Shown here piece after piece: positions 8,953 to 17,722 of a DNA stretch of 64,000 bases. Positions within the stretch are counted from its first letter, which is position 1; each line of letters opens with the position of its first letter. Both the position numbers and the translations under genes were made by a program. The notes beneath the pieces were generated by a model, which worked only from the letters and a program-made list of their open reading frames with translations, did not search any database and had not been told where the DNA came from. The DNA comes from Planctomycetota bacterium. Its GTDB lineage: Bacteria; Planctomycetota; B15-G4. Location: the NCBI GenBank assembly GCA_020638905.1, contig JACKHP010000001.1, positions 124,001 to 188,000 on the forward strand, written 5' to 3'.

Positions 8953-11900
8953 ATGCGAAGCCTCATCACCCTGACCGTGCTCGCCCTGCTGGGAGCGCCG
9001 CTCTTCGCAGGCGATCCCTTCACGCCGACCACGCCTGGCAAGCCCGGCACCGGGGGCGTCGTCCCGCTGCTCGACGGCACGGGTGCGGGCACGCCCGGGT
9101 CCACGAACAACGTGGTGTCGCTCGGCGATGCCCTGCCGGGCAGCAGCGCAACGCTCGTGATCGGGTTCAGCGAGCTTGCGCTGCCGTTCCAGGGCGGCAT
9201 CCTCGGGCCCTCGCCCGACGTCGTGGTCTTCGGCCTGCCGATCGACCCCTCCGGCGAACTCGCGCTGCCGTTCCCGGTGTCCGCGGTCGTTCCCGTGGGC
9301 TTCCAGCTCTTCCTGCAGTCCTTCGTGGTGGATCCCGTGGCCTTCGCCGGACGCTCGGCGTCGAACACGCTCGAGCTGACCATCCAGGAGCCGACGCCCT
9401 TGGGGGTGCTGTTCCCGGGGGCGCTCTATCCGACGGGGGTCATCCCGGAGTCCGTGGCCATTGCCGACCTGGACGCGGACGGCGTGCTCGACCTCGCCGT
9501 CGCGAACGAGGGCTCCGACAACGTGTCGGTGCTGCTGGGTGTGGGCGGCGGCGCTTTCGCCGCGGCCCAGGACTTCGCCACGGGCGGCGGACCGTTCGCG
9601 GTGGCGATCGATGACCTCGACGCCGACGGCGTGCCCGACCTCGTCGTGGCGAACTCCGGCGCAGGCAACGTGTCGGTGCTGCTCGGAAACGGTGACGGGA
9701 CCTTCGCTGCGGCGCAGAGCCACACCACGGGGAACGCCCCCCGGTCGGTGGCGATCGGCGACCTCGATGGGGACGGCGTGCCCGATCTCGCCGTCGCGAA
9801 CTCCGGCCCCAACAGCGTCTCCGTCCTGCTGGGCGCGGGTGACGGGACGTTCGCCGCGGCGCAGGGCTTCGCGGTGGGAAGCGACCCGTTCTCCGTCGCC
9901 ATCGGCGATCTCGACGCGGACGGGGTGCCCGACCTCGCCGTCGCGAACTCCAACTCCAGCAACGTGTCGGTGCTGCTCGGCGTGGGCGACGGAAGCTTCG
10001 GCGCAGCCCAGGCCTTTGCGGCGGGGAGCTTCCCGATTTCCGTGGAGATCGGTGACCTGGATGGGGACGGCGTGCCCGACCTCGCCGTCGCGAACGTCGA
10101 TTCCGACGACGTGTCCGTGCTGCTGGGAGTGGGCGACGGAACCTTCGGCGTCGCGCAGAGTCTCGCGGTGGGCAGCAGTCCCCGGTCGGTGGCGATCGGC
10201 GATCTCGACGCGGACGGTGTGCCCGACCTCGCCGTCGCGAACGAGAACTCCGACGACCTGTCGGTGCTGCTGGGAATCGGCGACGGAACGTTCGGCGCGG
10301 CTCGGAGCATCTTGGCGGGGAATGGCCCCGCCTGGCTGGAGATCGCCGATCTCGATGGGGATGGCGTGCTCGACCTCGCGGTCGCGAACGAGGACGCCCT
10401 GAACGTCTCGGTGCTGCTGGGAGCGGGCGACGGGACGTTCGGCGCGCAGGGCTTCGCCGGGGGCACCCAACCCAGGTCCGTGGCGATCGGTGACCTCGAC
10501 GGGAACGGCGTGCCCGACCTGGCCGTCGCGAACCGGATCTCCGACGACGTGTCGGTGCTGCTCGGATCCCTCGACTGGATCCCCGAAGCGGCGCTGAACC
10601 TCGCAGCGGGGAACGGCCCGTTCTCGGTGGCGAGCGCAGACTTCGACGGGGACGGCGTGCCAGACCTCGCCGTCGCGAACCTCAACTCCGACGACGTGTC
10701 GGTGCTGCTCGGGACCGGCAACGGCAACTTCGCCGCGGCGCAGAGCTACGCGGCAGGCAACACGCCGCGCTCGGTGGCGATCGGTGACCTCGACGCCGAC
10801 GGCGTGCCCGACCTCGCCATCGCGAACGACACCTCGCGCGGCACGGTGTCGGTGCTGCTCGGCGCGGGCGACGGGAGCTTCGGCGCCGCGCAGAGCTTCC
10901 CTGCGGGGGACAGTCCCGTCTCCGTGGCGATCGGTGACCTCGACGCCGACGGTGTGCCCGACCTCGCCGTCGCGAGCTCGGGTTCCGACAGCGTGTCGGT
11001 GCTGCTCGGAGTGGGCGACGGGAGCTTCTCCGCGAGGCACGACTTCGCCACGGCAGACGGCCCATCCTCGGTGGCGATCGGTGACCTCGATGGGGACGGC
11101 GTGCCCGATCTCGCGGTCTCCAGTCTCGGCTCCGACGCCGTGTCGGTGCTGCTCGGCACCGGCGACGGCAGCTTCGGGGCGGCACAGGACTTCGCCGCGG
11201 GCAGCGCTCCTTCCTCGGTGGCGATCGGCGACCTCGATGGCGACGGCGTGCCCGACCTCGCCGTCGCGAGTTCCGGCGCCGACGCCGTGTCGGTGCTGCT
11301 CGGCGCGGGAGACGGCAGCTTCGGGGCGGCGCAGGACTTCGCCGCGGGCAGCGCTCCGTTCTCGGTGGAGATCGGCGATCTCGACGCGGACGGCGCGCTC
11401 GACCTCGCCGTTGCGAACCCGTTCTCCGACGGGGTGTCGGTGCTGTTCGGCGCGGGCGATGGAACCTTCGGCGCGGCCCAGGCTCTCACGGCGGGAAACG
11501 GTGCCTCCGCGGTGGTGCTCGCGGATCTCGACGCCAACGGCGCGCTCGACCTCGCGGTGGCGAATTCGTTCTCCGACGACGTGTCCGTGCTGCTCGCAGC
11601 CGTTCCGTGGACCCTCGCCGCGGCTCAGAGCTTCGCGGCGGGCGGCTCCCCCGCGTCGGCGGCGATCGGCGACCTCGACGCCGACGGCGTTCCCGACCTC
11701 GTCATCGCCAACGAGATGTCCAACAACGTGTCGGTGCTGCTGGGTGCGGGCGACGGCAGCTTCGCCGCGGCGCAGAACTTCGCGGCGGGGAGCCAGGCGA
11801 TCTCCGTCGCCATCGGCGACCTCGATGTCGACGGCGTGCCCGATCTCGCCGTCGCGAACGACACGACGTCGGGAACCGTGACGATCCTGCTGGGGGTGGG

Positions 11901-12498
11901 CGACGGAACCTTCGGCTCAGGCCTGGGCTTCGCCACGGGGAGCCGTTCCCTCTCGGTGGCGATCGGGGACTTCGACGCCGACGGTGTGCCCGACCTCGCC
12001 GTCGCGAACCGCACCTCCAACGAGGTCTCGGTGCTGCTGGGAGTGGGAGACGGGAGCTTCGCCGCGGCCCAGAGCTACGCGACAGGAGTCAGTCCTCGCT
12101 CAGTGGCCATCGGCGACCTCGATGCCGACGGCGTGCTCGACCTCGCCGTCGCATGCGGCACCTCGGACGCCGTCTCGGTGTTGCTGGGCGCCGGCGACGG
12201 CACCTTCGCGGCCGCGCAGAGTGTCGCCGTGGGGGAATTCCCCGTTGCGGTCGTGTGCGGTGATTTCGACGCAGACGGCGTGCTGGACCTCGCCGTCGCG
12301 AACGGCAGTTCCGACGAAATGTCCGTCTTGCGGGGAGTGGGGGACGGCACGTTCGGTGCGGCGCAGACCTTCGGTGTCGGCAGCAGTCCGAACTCTCTGG
12401 CGGTCGGCGACCTCGACACGGACGGCGCGCTCGACCTCGTCGTCGTGAACTATGGCCCCGATGTGGTCCTGATCCTCCTCAACCAACTCCTGAAGTAG
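8953..12498 (+). CDS. large secreted protein with 21 FG-GAP repeats and an N-terminal PFKGG/SNGL-like domain
   Basis: The ATG at 8953 gives 1181 residues with a signal peptide (1-19, LLGAPLFAG). No strong ribosome binding site is seen. Residues about 20-145 are a version of the domain that is C-terminal in neighbouring proteins: GTGGVVPLLDGTG, LPFQGGILGPSPD, then SASNTLELTI. From residue 168, 21 units of 49 residues follow almost without spacer, of the form VAIGDLDADGVPDLAVAN with SVSVLLG. Each contains a D-x-D-x-D-G calcium loop. Twenty-one is three times seven. Repeats 8 and 15 carry aberrant second halves (GSLDW and AAVPW), exactly seven apart. The protein is probably a calcium-binding surface or matrix protein. 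Confidence 0.9.
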   Translation: MRSLITLTVLALLGAPLFAGDPFTPTTPGKPGTGGVVPLLDGTGAGTPGSTNNVVSLGDALPGSSATLVIGFSELALPFQGGILGPSPDVVVFGLPIDPSGELALPFPVSAVVPVGFQLFLQSFVVDPVAFAGRSASNTLELTIQEPTPLGVLFPGALYPTGVIPESVAIADLDADGVLDLAVANEGSDNVSVLLGVGGGAFAAAQDFATGGGPFAVAIDDLDADGVPDLVVANSGAGNVSVLLGNGDGTFAAAQSHTTGNAPRSVAIGDLDGDGVPDLAVANSGPNSVSVLLGAGDGTFAAAQGFAVGSDPFSVAIGDLDADGVPDLAVANSNSSNVSVLLGVGDGSFGAAQAFAAGSFPISVEIGDLDGDGVPDLAVANVDSDDVSVLLGVGDGTFGVAQSLAVGSSPRSVAIGDLDADGVPDLAVANENSDDLSVLLGIGDGTFGAARSILAGNGPAWLEIADLDGDGVLDLAVANEDALNVSVLLGAGDGTFGAQGFAGGTQPRSVAIGDLDGNGVPDLAVANRISDDVSVLLGSLDWIPEAALNLAAGNGPFSVASADFDGDGVPDLAVANLNSDDVSVLLGTGNGNFAAAQSYAAGNTPRSVAIGDLDADGVPDLAIANDTSRGTVSVLLGAGDGSFGAAQSFPAGDSPVSVAIGDLDADGVPDLAVASSGSDSVSVLLGVGDGSFSARHDFATADGPSSVAIGDLDGDGVPDLAVSSLGSDAVSVLLGTGDGSFGAAQDFAAGSAPSSVAIGDLDGDGVPDLAVASSGADAVSVLLGAGDGSFGAAQDFAAGSAPFSVEIGDLDADGALDLAVANPFSDGVSVLFGAGDGTFGAAQALTAGNGASAVVLADLDANGALDLAVANSFSDDVSVLLAAVPWTLAAAQSFAAGGSPASAAIGDLDADGVPDLVIANEMSNNVSVLLGAGDGSFAAAQNFAAGSQAISVAIGDLDVDGVPDLAVANDTTSGTVTILLGVGDGTFGSGLGFATGSRSLSVAIGDFDADGVPDLAVANRTSNEVSVLLGVGDGSFAAAQSYATGVSPRSVAIGDLDADGVLDLAVACGTSDAVSVLLGAGDGTFAAAQSVAVGEFPVAVVCGDFDADGVLDLAVANGSSDEMSVLRGVGDGTFGAAQTFGVGSSPNSLAVGDLDTDGALDLVVVNYGPDVVLILLNQLLK
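9454..12498 (+). repeat. 21 in-frame tandem repeats, mostly 147 bp
   Basis: Units begin at 9454, 9601, 9748, 9895, 10042, 10189, 10336, 10480, 10627, 10774, 10924, 11071, 11218, 11365, 11512, 11659, 11806, 11956, 12103, 12250 and 12397. Most are 147 bases. Unit 7 is 144, and units 10 and 17 are 150. They are protein-coding FG-GAP repeats, still similar enough in DNA to recombine with one another. Confidence 0.9.
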
Positions 12499-12560
12499 GG
12501 AGGGCCGCGTCCCGCCGTCCCCCCAGGACCAGGACCATGCGAGCGGAGCCCGGGACCGCG

Positions 12561-12594
12561 CGACGGCCGACGCGCCGCGCACGCCCGGCCGTCG
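12561..12594. terminator. terminator-like hairpin between convergent genes
   Basis: CGACGGCC (12561-12568) pairs perfectly with GGCCGTCG (12587-12594) around an 18-base GC-rich loop. It lies between two stop codons facing each other at 12498 and 12601, so it could serve both strands. There is no T-tract. Confidence 0.6.
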
Positions 12595-12600
12595 TCCCGC

Positions 12601-13500
12601 CTACGGCGCGGTCGCCTTGAGTCCGGCGCTCGACGAGAAGATGGCGGCGACGGGGGTCTCCTGGATCCAGTACTGGGTCCACACCGATGCGCCGGACGGC
12701 ACGCCCGCGGGCCAGGTCGTGGTGAGCGAGATCGTGCCCGCGGGGCCGGTCGAGAGCGGGCCGAGCAGGATGTCGACGCAGGGCACGATCAGGCCGCCCT
12801 TGAACGGCGCGTCGACTTCGGCGAGTCCGAGCACGAGCCATGCGCCCTTGTCGGCGCCGGCGTCCGTGAGCGTGAGCGTCCACGGGTCGTTGCCGAGCAT
12901 CAGGCCGGTGCCGTCGAGCTGTGGAACACCGGAGGTGCCGGCGAGTCCGGTACCGAGCTCCGTCCACGTGCCGACCACGGTGATCTGGATGCGATGGTCG
13001 CCGTTCGGGTCGCTGTTGTCGCCGTACTGGCTGTCGTGGTTGCAGACGAAGACGTGCGTCGCGCCGACCGGGATCTGCACCACGACGTCCGCCTGGAGAG
13101 CGCTCGTGACGCGGAAGTCCTCGGGGATGTCGGTCGGCTGGTTGCCGCTCAGCGTGGCGGCCGAGATGAACTCGTCGCCGGCGTCGATGGCGTCGACCAC
13201 GCGGTGCAGGTTCGACTTGTCGAGCAGCGTCGCGCTGGCGCTGAAGACGGCGATCGTGCTGTTGATCGTGTCGCCCGACGGACCGTTGTCCATGGCGCCC
13301 AGGCTGATGAGACGCAGGCACTGACCGGACACCGCGGGGATGGCCGAGAGCGGGATGGCGACCGCGTCGGTCGCCATGTCGTTCGCCGACGCGTGCAGGT
13401 AGGTGGCCTTGGGCTGGATCGGCACCTCGATCGTCTGGGCCGGGAGGGCGCCGGCGAGGGCCAGCAGGGCGAGGGAGGCGATGGGACGGACGCGACGCAT
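12601..13500 (-). CDS. secreted protein with lectin-like N-part and C-terminal PFKGG/SNGL domain
   Basis: The start is the ATG at 13500, preceded by GAGG. The 299-residue product has a signal peptide ending LPAQ (about residue 22). The first half is a predicted beta-sandwich whose end, DSQYGDNSDPNGDHRIQI, recalls the calcium-loop strand of LecA-like and related galactose-binding folds; this is only a resemblance. The C-terminal domain is complete: GLAGTSGVPQLDGTG, DAPFKGGLIVP, WPAGVPSGASVWTQYWIQET. The 3-prime end recurs as the remnant at 8689-8800. It is convergent with the 21-repeat gene, and the next genes upstream (13625-17527) run in the same direction. Confidence 0.78.
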   Translation of the reverse strand: MRRVRPIASLALLALAGALPAQTIEVPIQPKATYLHASANDMATDAVAIPLSAIPAVSGQCLRLISLGAMDNGPSGDTINSTIAVFSASATLLDKSNLHRVVDAIDAGDEFISAATLSGNQPTDIPEDFRVTSALQADVVVQIPVGATHVFVCNHDSQYGDNSDPNGDHRIQITVVGTWTELGTGLAGTSGVPQLDGTGLMLGNDPWTLTLTDAGADKGAWLVLGLAEVDAPFKGGLIVPCVDILLGPLSTGPAGTISLTTTWPAGVPSGASVWTQYWIQETPVAAIFSSSAGLKATAP

Positions 13501-13624
13501 GCTGCGGACCTCGGAGGAGCAGGGACGCAGCAGGGAGCCGGATCGCGAGTCGGGCGTCACCGGCGGCGGCGATCTCCGACTTCGGACCCGTCCTGCGGGT
13601 GGATGTGTCTGCGCCCGGAACCCG

Positions 13625-14911
13625 TCAGAACGACGCGTCGACGAGTTCGACCTGCAGCGGGCTCGTGAGCAGGAACCCGGCGCCGTCGGTCGTGTACCCC
13701 TGCCAGCTCGAGAGCACGTGCTCGACGCCGACCGGCAGGGCCGGCACGACGAAGGCCGCGTCGAGCTCGCCGCTCGCGGGCAGGGTGCCGATCACGATCG
13801 GACCCAAGGTCGGCATGCCAGGGACGAAGACGCCCTTCTTGCCCGACAGCGGCGCGAAGGTCGTGTCGAGCGCGAGGAACAGGCGCGCGCCGGTGCCCGG
13901 CTCACCCGAGATCGTGAGCTGCATGAAGGTGCCCTCGCGCGGCGCGACCGGTCCGTGCAGGTCGGGCACGAGATCGGGATGGGCGAGGTGCACCGCGCCA
14001 CCCGCGAGCACGAGCGGCGTGCCGTCCGGCGCGGGAGTCTGATCGTCGAGCAGGCCGCCGGGCCCGCCGGTGAACGTCGCGCCGACCGAGTGCAGCAGCG
14101 CGTCGGTGATCACCGCGCCGTCGCCGCCCACGCACTGCGCCGGTTCGGACGCCGGGCACGGACTCCCTCCCGCGCCGCCCGCGGCGTCGCTGCCGTAGAG
14201 CCGCAACTGGCCGCCGGCCTCGACCACGACGCCCGCGCCGCCGGGACGTCCGCCGAGGTCGAAGTTCGGGTCGTCGCTGCCGCGGCCGCCGATGGCGGTG
14301 CAGTGGTACAGCACGACGTGTCCGGCGTGGACGACCACGGCGTCGCCGCCCTCGGCCACCGTCGCGAGGAACGGCATGAGCGGATCGGTGTCGGGACCGA
14401 GCCCTCCGACGAACGTCGAGCGCGAGGCCACGACCCTCGACGCGCCGGAGACCTCGAGCGCGGGCTCGGCCTTCGCGACCGAGAAGCCGGGACGTCCCGT
14501 GACGGTGCAGTCCTCGAGGAGCACCTCGCCGGCGCAGTCCTCGACCGTGATGCCGGCGCTGATGATGCCCGCGAGCTGCGACGCGCCGACGTTCGCGTTG
14601 CGCAGGACGAAGAGCTTCGACGCGGGCAGGTTGCGCACAAAGACCTGCGGCAGCGACACGCCCGGCCCGTCGCCCACGATGGTGAGTGTCTTGTTCTCGA
14701 TCGACAGCGCCGTGTCCGGGCCGAGGGGGAAGACCCCGATGTAGTTGCCGGGCGCGACGAGCAGCAGGTCGCCGTCGGAGGCGGCCGAGACGGCGTCGGA
14801 CACGTGCAGGAAGTCGCCCGAGCCGTCCTGGGCGACGGTGATCACGTCGGCCTCGAGTGCGGGGGAGGTGAGCAGCAGGAGCGAGACGAGGACGAGTCGG
14901 CGAGGCGTCAT
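13625..14911 (-). CDS. secreted right-handed beta-helix protein
   Basis: The 428-residue product has a signal peptide (about 1-21). It then shows the pattern of pectin-lyase-like solenoids: DVITVAQDGSGDFLHVSDAV and DGDLLLVAPGNYIG open the helix, and turns such as GITVEDCAGEVLLEDCTVTG follow. The opening resembles pectin methylesterase and DUF1565-type proteins, but no catalytic residues are evident. The last 100 residues (LTISGEPGTGARLFLALD, then PLQVELVDASF) look like a diverged form of the C-terminal domain of its neighbours, with the PFKGG core replaced. It is likely surface-exposed. The gene lies in the same direction as its neighbours but with separate leaders. Confidence 0.75.
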   Translation of the reverse strand: MTPRRLVLVSLLLLTSPALEADVITVAQDGSGDFLHVSDAVSAASDGDLLLVAPGNYIGVFPLGPDTALSIENKTLTIVGDGPGVSLPQVFVRNLPASKLFVLRNANVGASQLAGIISAGITVEDCAGEVLLEDCTVTGRPGFSVAKAEPALEVSGASRVVASRSTFVGGLGPDTDPLMPFLATVAEGGDAVVVHAGHVVLYHCTAIGGRGSDDPNFDLGGRPGGAGVVVEAGGQLRLYGSDAAGGAGGSPCPASEPAQCVGGDGAVITDALLHSVGATFTGGPGGLLDDQTPAPDGTPLVLAGGAVHLAHPDLVPDLHGPVAPREGTFMQLTISGEPGTGARLFLALDTTFAPLSGKKGVFVPGMPTLGPIVIGTLPASGELDAAFVVPALPVGVEHVLSSWQGYTTDGAGFLLTSPLQVELVDASF

Positions 14912-15050
14912 GGGAGTCTCCCGGTGGCGACAGGCGGCGTCGCGGCGAAGTCGCGACCACTCGTCGGTTCCGGGAGCGCCCCCGCGCGCGCTGCGAACGT
15001 ATCACGGATTCGGGCAGCGGGGGACTCGTCCGAGCGGTGCCTCGACGCGC

Positions 15051-15362
15051 CTAGTGCGCGGTGCCGCGCAGGGCGTTCGAGAGCACCAAGCCGGGGATCG
15101 TGGTGTCCTTCGCGATGGCCTGCATCCAGAACTGCGTGCCGGCGGGGATGCCGACCGGCCACACGGTGGGGATGACCACGTCACCGGCGCCGGTGGCGAG
15201 CGGCACCTCGAGTCCGTACGGCGTGGCGTAGACCGTGCCGCCCAGCGCGACGAACGGCTGCGAGTCGACCGAGATCCACAGCAGCGCGAGCGGCGGCGGT
15301 GCATCGGAGAGCGTGATCGTGAGCGGGATGCCGGGCGTCAGCGACGACTCCGCATCGAGCAC
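15051..15362 (-). repeat. 312-bp near-identical 3-prime segment shared with 16388-16699
   Basis: Compared by eye with 16388-16699 (offset 1337), the segment shows about six mismatches and no gaps. It codes for the C-terminal domain of the two tandem solenoid proteins. Beyond 15362 the two genes diverge clearly. The identity stops at the border of the domain rather than at the border of the gene. Confidence 0.85.
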
Positions 15363-16193
15363 GACCGGGGACACGCCGCCGGGACTTCCGCCGCCGAGGT
15401 CGACGAAGGGCGGCACCTGCGTCACGACGACGCGGACCACGCCGGGAATCGTGACGATGGCCTCGGCCGCGTAGCCCTCGCCGGTGGTCTCGACGACGGA
15501 CGGGGCGCCGACGAGCGAGCCCGAGTAGCCGATCACGTTCCAGACGTCGCCGATGCGGGGCTGCAAGGCGTTCGTGTCGAGGGTCAGCTTCGAGCCCGGC
15601 TCGAACTCCACGTCTTTCGTGTGGATCGCGAAGAGGCCGTCGAGATCGAGGGCGTCGGGCTCGATCGTCAGGCGACCGTTGCTGCCGATGCGGAGCACGG
15701 CCGAGACGAAGACCGCCTGGTCGCTCCCGATGAGGTTCAGAGTGCCGGGGCCCGCCGCGCCGATGACGAGTGACTGGGCCTGGACCACTCCGCCGCTCAC
15801 GCTGGCCTCTCCCCCCGCGGTGCTGAACGTCGAGCCCACGAACACCGAGTTCGTGGTGAGCTGGCCGCCTTCGACCGTGAGCGACCCGGACTCACCGCTG
15901 CCGACGGTGAGCTGAGGACTGTCCAGGCTGCCGCCGGTGATCTTCAGCGAGGCCGGTTGCGACGAGCCGACGATGGTGCTCAGCACCGACTGGTCGCCGA
16001 GGCTCAGCTCGACCTCGTGATCGAGGTAGACGAACTCGAACGACTGCGGCGGTGAGCCCGACGACCACGTCGAGCCGTCGCTCCAGTTGCCGGGCTGGAC
16101 CGAAGTGATGGCCGCCCCGCCCGCGAACGTGGCGGGCGCGAGCAGGGCGAGGGTCAGGGCTCCGGAGAGGGTGCGGGTCGAGGCGAGTGGCAT
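15051..16193 (-). CDS. secreted beta-solenoid protein, copy A of a tandem pair
   Basis: The start is taken at the ATG at 16193 because it begins a signal peptide, MPLASTRTLSGALTLALLAP, ending FAGG; longer in-frame starts give Arg-rich nonsense. The product has 380 residues. After ITSVQPGNWSDGSTWSSG, a motif found at the start of many planctomycete autotransporter-like solenoids, short strand-rich repeats such as LKITGGSLDSPQLTVGSG and LTVEGGQL follow. The last 100 residues match the PFKGG/SNGL domain with a diverged core: LTITLSDAPPPLALLWISVD, WPVGIPAGTQFWMQAI, LSNALRGTAH. It is a paralogue of the gene at 16388-17527 and lies downstream of it. Its function is unknown. Confidence 0.82.
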   Translation of the reverse strand: MPLASTRTLSGALTLALLAPATFAGGAAITSVQPGNWSDGSTWSSGSPPQSFEFVYLDHEVELSLGDQSVLSTIVGSSQPASLKITGGSLDSPQLTVGSGESGSLTVEGGQLTTNSVFVGSTFSTAGGEASVSGGVVQAQSLVIGAAGPGTLNLIGSDQAVFVSAVLRIGSNGRLTIEPDALDLDGLFAIHTKDVEFEPGSKLTLDTNALQPRIGDVWNVIGYSGSLVGAPSVVETTGEGYAAEAIVTIPGVVRVVVTQVPPFVDLGGGSPGGVSPVVLDAESSLTPGIPLTITLSDAPPPLALLWISVDSQPFVALGGTVYATPYGLEVPLATGAGDVVIPTVWPVGIPAGTQFWMQAIAKDTTIPGLVLSNALRGTAH

Positions 16194-16387
16194 GGGTTCG
16201 GGATCTCGTCGGGAGGTGTGCGGAGCGTGCGAGGCGCGGGCCTCCGCGCCTCCGCCCTCCGTGAGACACGGAATCCGGGCGGCGCGGGGGCAACGCGTTC
16301 CGAAGATGTCCGCCGCACGCGGAGCCGGGGCCGAGCGGCGGGCCTCGTCTCCGCGACCCGCCCGTCGGCGGGAGCGACGCGGCCGGG

Positions 16388-17527
16388 CTAGTGCGCGGTG
16401 CCGCGCAGGGCGTTCGAGAGCACCAAGCCGGGGATCGTGGTGTCCCTCGCGATGGCCTGCATCCAGAACTGCGTGCCGGCGGGGATGCCGACCGGCCACA
16501 CGGTGGGGATGACCACGTCACCGGCGCCGGTGGCGAGCGGCACCTCGAGTCCGTACGGCGTGGCGTAGACCGTGCCGCCCAGCGCGGCGAACGGCTGCGA
16601 GTCGACCGAGATCCACAAGAGCGCGAGCGGCGGCGGTGCGTCGGCGAGCGTGATCGTGAGCGGGATGCCGGGCGTCAGCGACGACTCCGCATCGAGCACC
16701 ATCGGGGGCATGCCGTAGGCACTCCCGCCGCCGAGATCGACGAACGGCGGCACCTGCGTCACGACGACGCTCACGACGCCGGGTGTCGCGAGGACGACCG
16801 CGGCCGCGTAGCCGTCACTGGTCTCGACGGAGGACGGAGCCCCGGCGAGCAGACCCGCGTAGCTGATGACATCCCAGACGTCGCCGATGCGGGGCTTCAG
16901 CGCCTTCGTGTCGAGGGTCAGCCTCGAGCCCGGGTCGAACTCCACGTCGCCCGCCTGGATCGCGGAGAGACCGGAGCGGTCGAGGGCGTCGGGATGGACC
17001 GCCAGGCGCCCGTTGCTCCCGATCTGCAGCACTTTCGGGACCTTGACGTCCACGTCGCTCCCGACCAGGTTCAGGATGCCCTGGCCCGACGGGCCGACGA
17101 TGAGCACCTTGGCCACGAGCGAGCCGCCGCTCAGGTTGGCTTGGCCATCCGTCACGCCGCCCGGCGATCCCACGAGCAGCAATTCGGTGGTGAGCTGGCC
17201 GCCCTCGACCTTCAGCGCCCCGAACCCTCCGACGCCGATCCTGAACTGCGTGCTGTCCAGGATGCCGCCGGTGATCGTCAGCGAGGCCGGTTGCGACGTG
17301 CCGACGGTGGTGCTGTGCACCGTCTCGTCTCCGAGGCTCAGCTCGACCTCATGGTCGAGGTGGACGGAGTCGAACGTCTGGGGCAGCGCGCCCGTCGACC
17401 ACGTCGAGCCGCTGCTCCAGTCACCGGGCTGGACGGAGGTGACGACCGTCCCGCCCGCGAACGTGGCGGGCGCGAGCAGGGCGAGGGTCAGGGCGGCGGC
17501 CAGGGTGCGGGTCGAGGCGAGTGGCAT
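16388..17527 (-). CDS. secreted beta-solenoid protein, copy B of a tandem pair
   Basis: The ATG at 17527 gives 379 residues with signal peptide MPLASTRTLAAALTLALLAP. The layout is that of the downstream paralogue: a GDWSSGSTWSTG opening, solenoid strands such as LTITGGILDSTQ and LKVEGGQLTTE, and the same C-terminal domain ending VLSNALRGTAH. The signal peptide region, the leader (CCTCCCGACGAGA just upstream) and the C-terminal third are nearly identical between the two copies, whereas the solenoid part has diverged. That pattern suggests duplication followed by gene conversion at the ends or selection for change in the middle. Confidence 0.82.
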   Translation of the reverse strand: MPLASTRTLAAALTLALLAPATFAGGTVVTSVQPGDWSSGSTWSTGALPQTFDSVHLDHEVELSLGDETVHSTTVGTSQPASLTITGGILDSTQFRIGVGGFGALKVEGGQLTTELLLVGSPGGVTDGQANLSGGSLVAKVLIVGPSGQGILNLVGSDVDVKVPKVLQIGSNGRLAVHPDALDRSGLSAIQAGDVEFDPGSRLTLDTKALKPRIGDVWDVISYAGLLAGAPSSVETSDGYAAAVVLATPGVVSVVVTQVPPFVDLGGGSAYGMPPMVLDAESSLTPGIPLTITLADAPPPLALLWISVDSQPFAALGGTVYATPYGLEVPLATGAGDVVIPTVWPVGIPAGTQFWMQAIARDTTIPGLVLSNALRGTAH

Positions 17528-17722
17528 GGATTCGGGGTCTCGTCGGGAGGTGTGCGGAGCTGTGCGGGTCGCGGAGGCGCCGGGCGTGGATCCCGGGCGT
17601 GTCCGTCCCGGGTCAGACACGGATTCGGGGCGCCGGGGGGGCAACGCATTCGCGAAACGTCCGGCGCGGAGGTTGCCGCGTCGGCGCGCGCAGGCGTCAC
17701 AGCCTCCGCGCCGCGCGCGAGC

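Noticed and set aside
9454..12498. Regular 147-bp repeats that could suggest a CRISPR-like or satellite array
   Set aside because: The units are in frame, contiguous and code for FG-GAP repeats with conserved calcium loops; there are no spacers.
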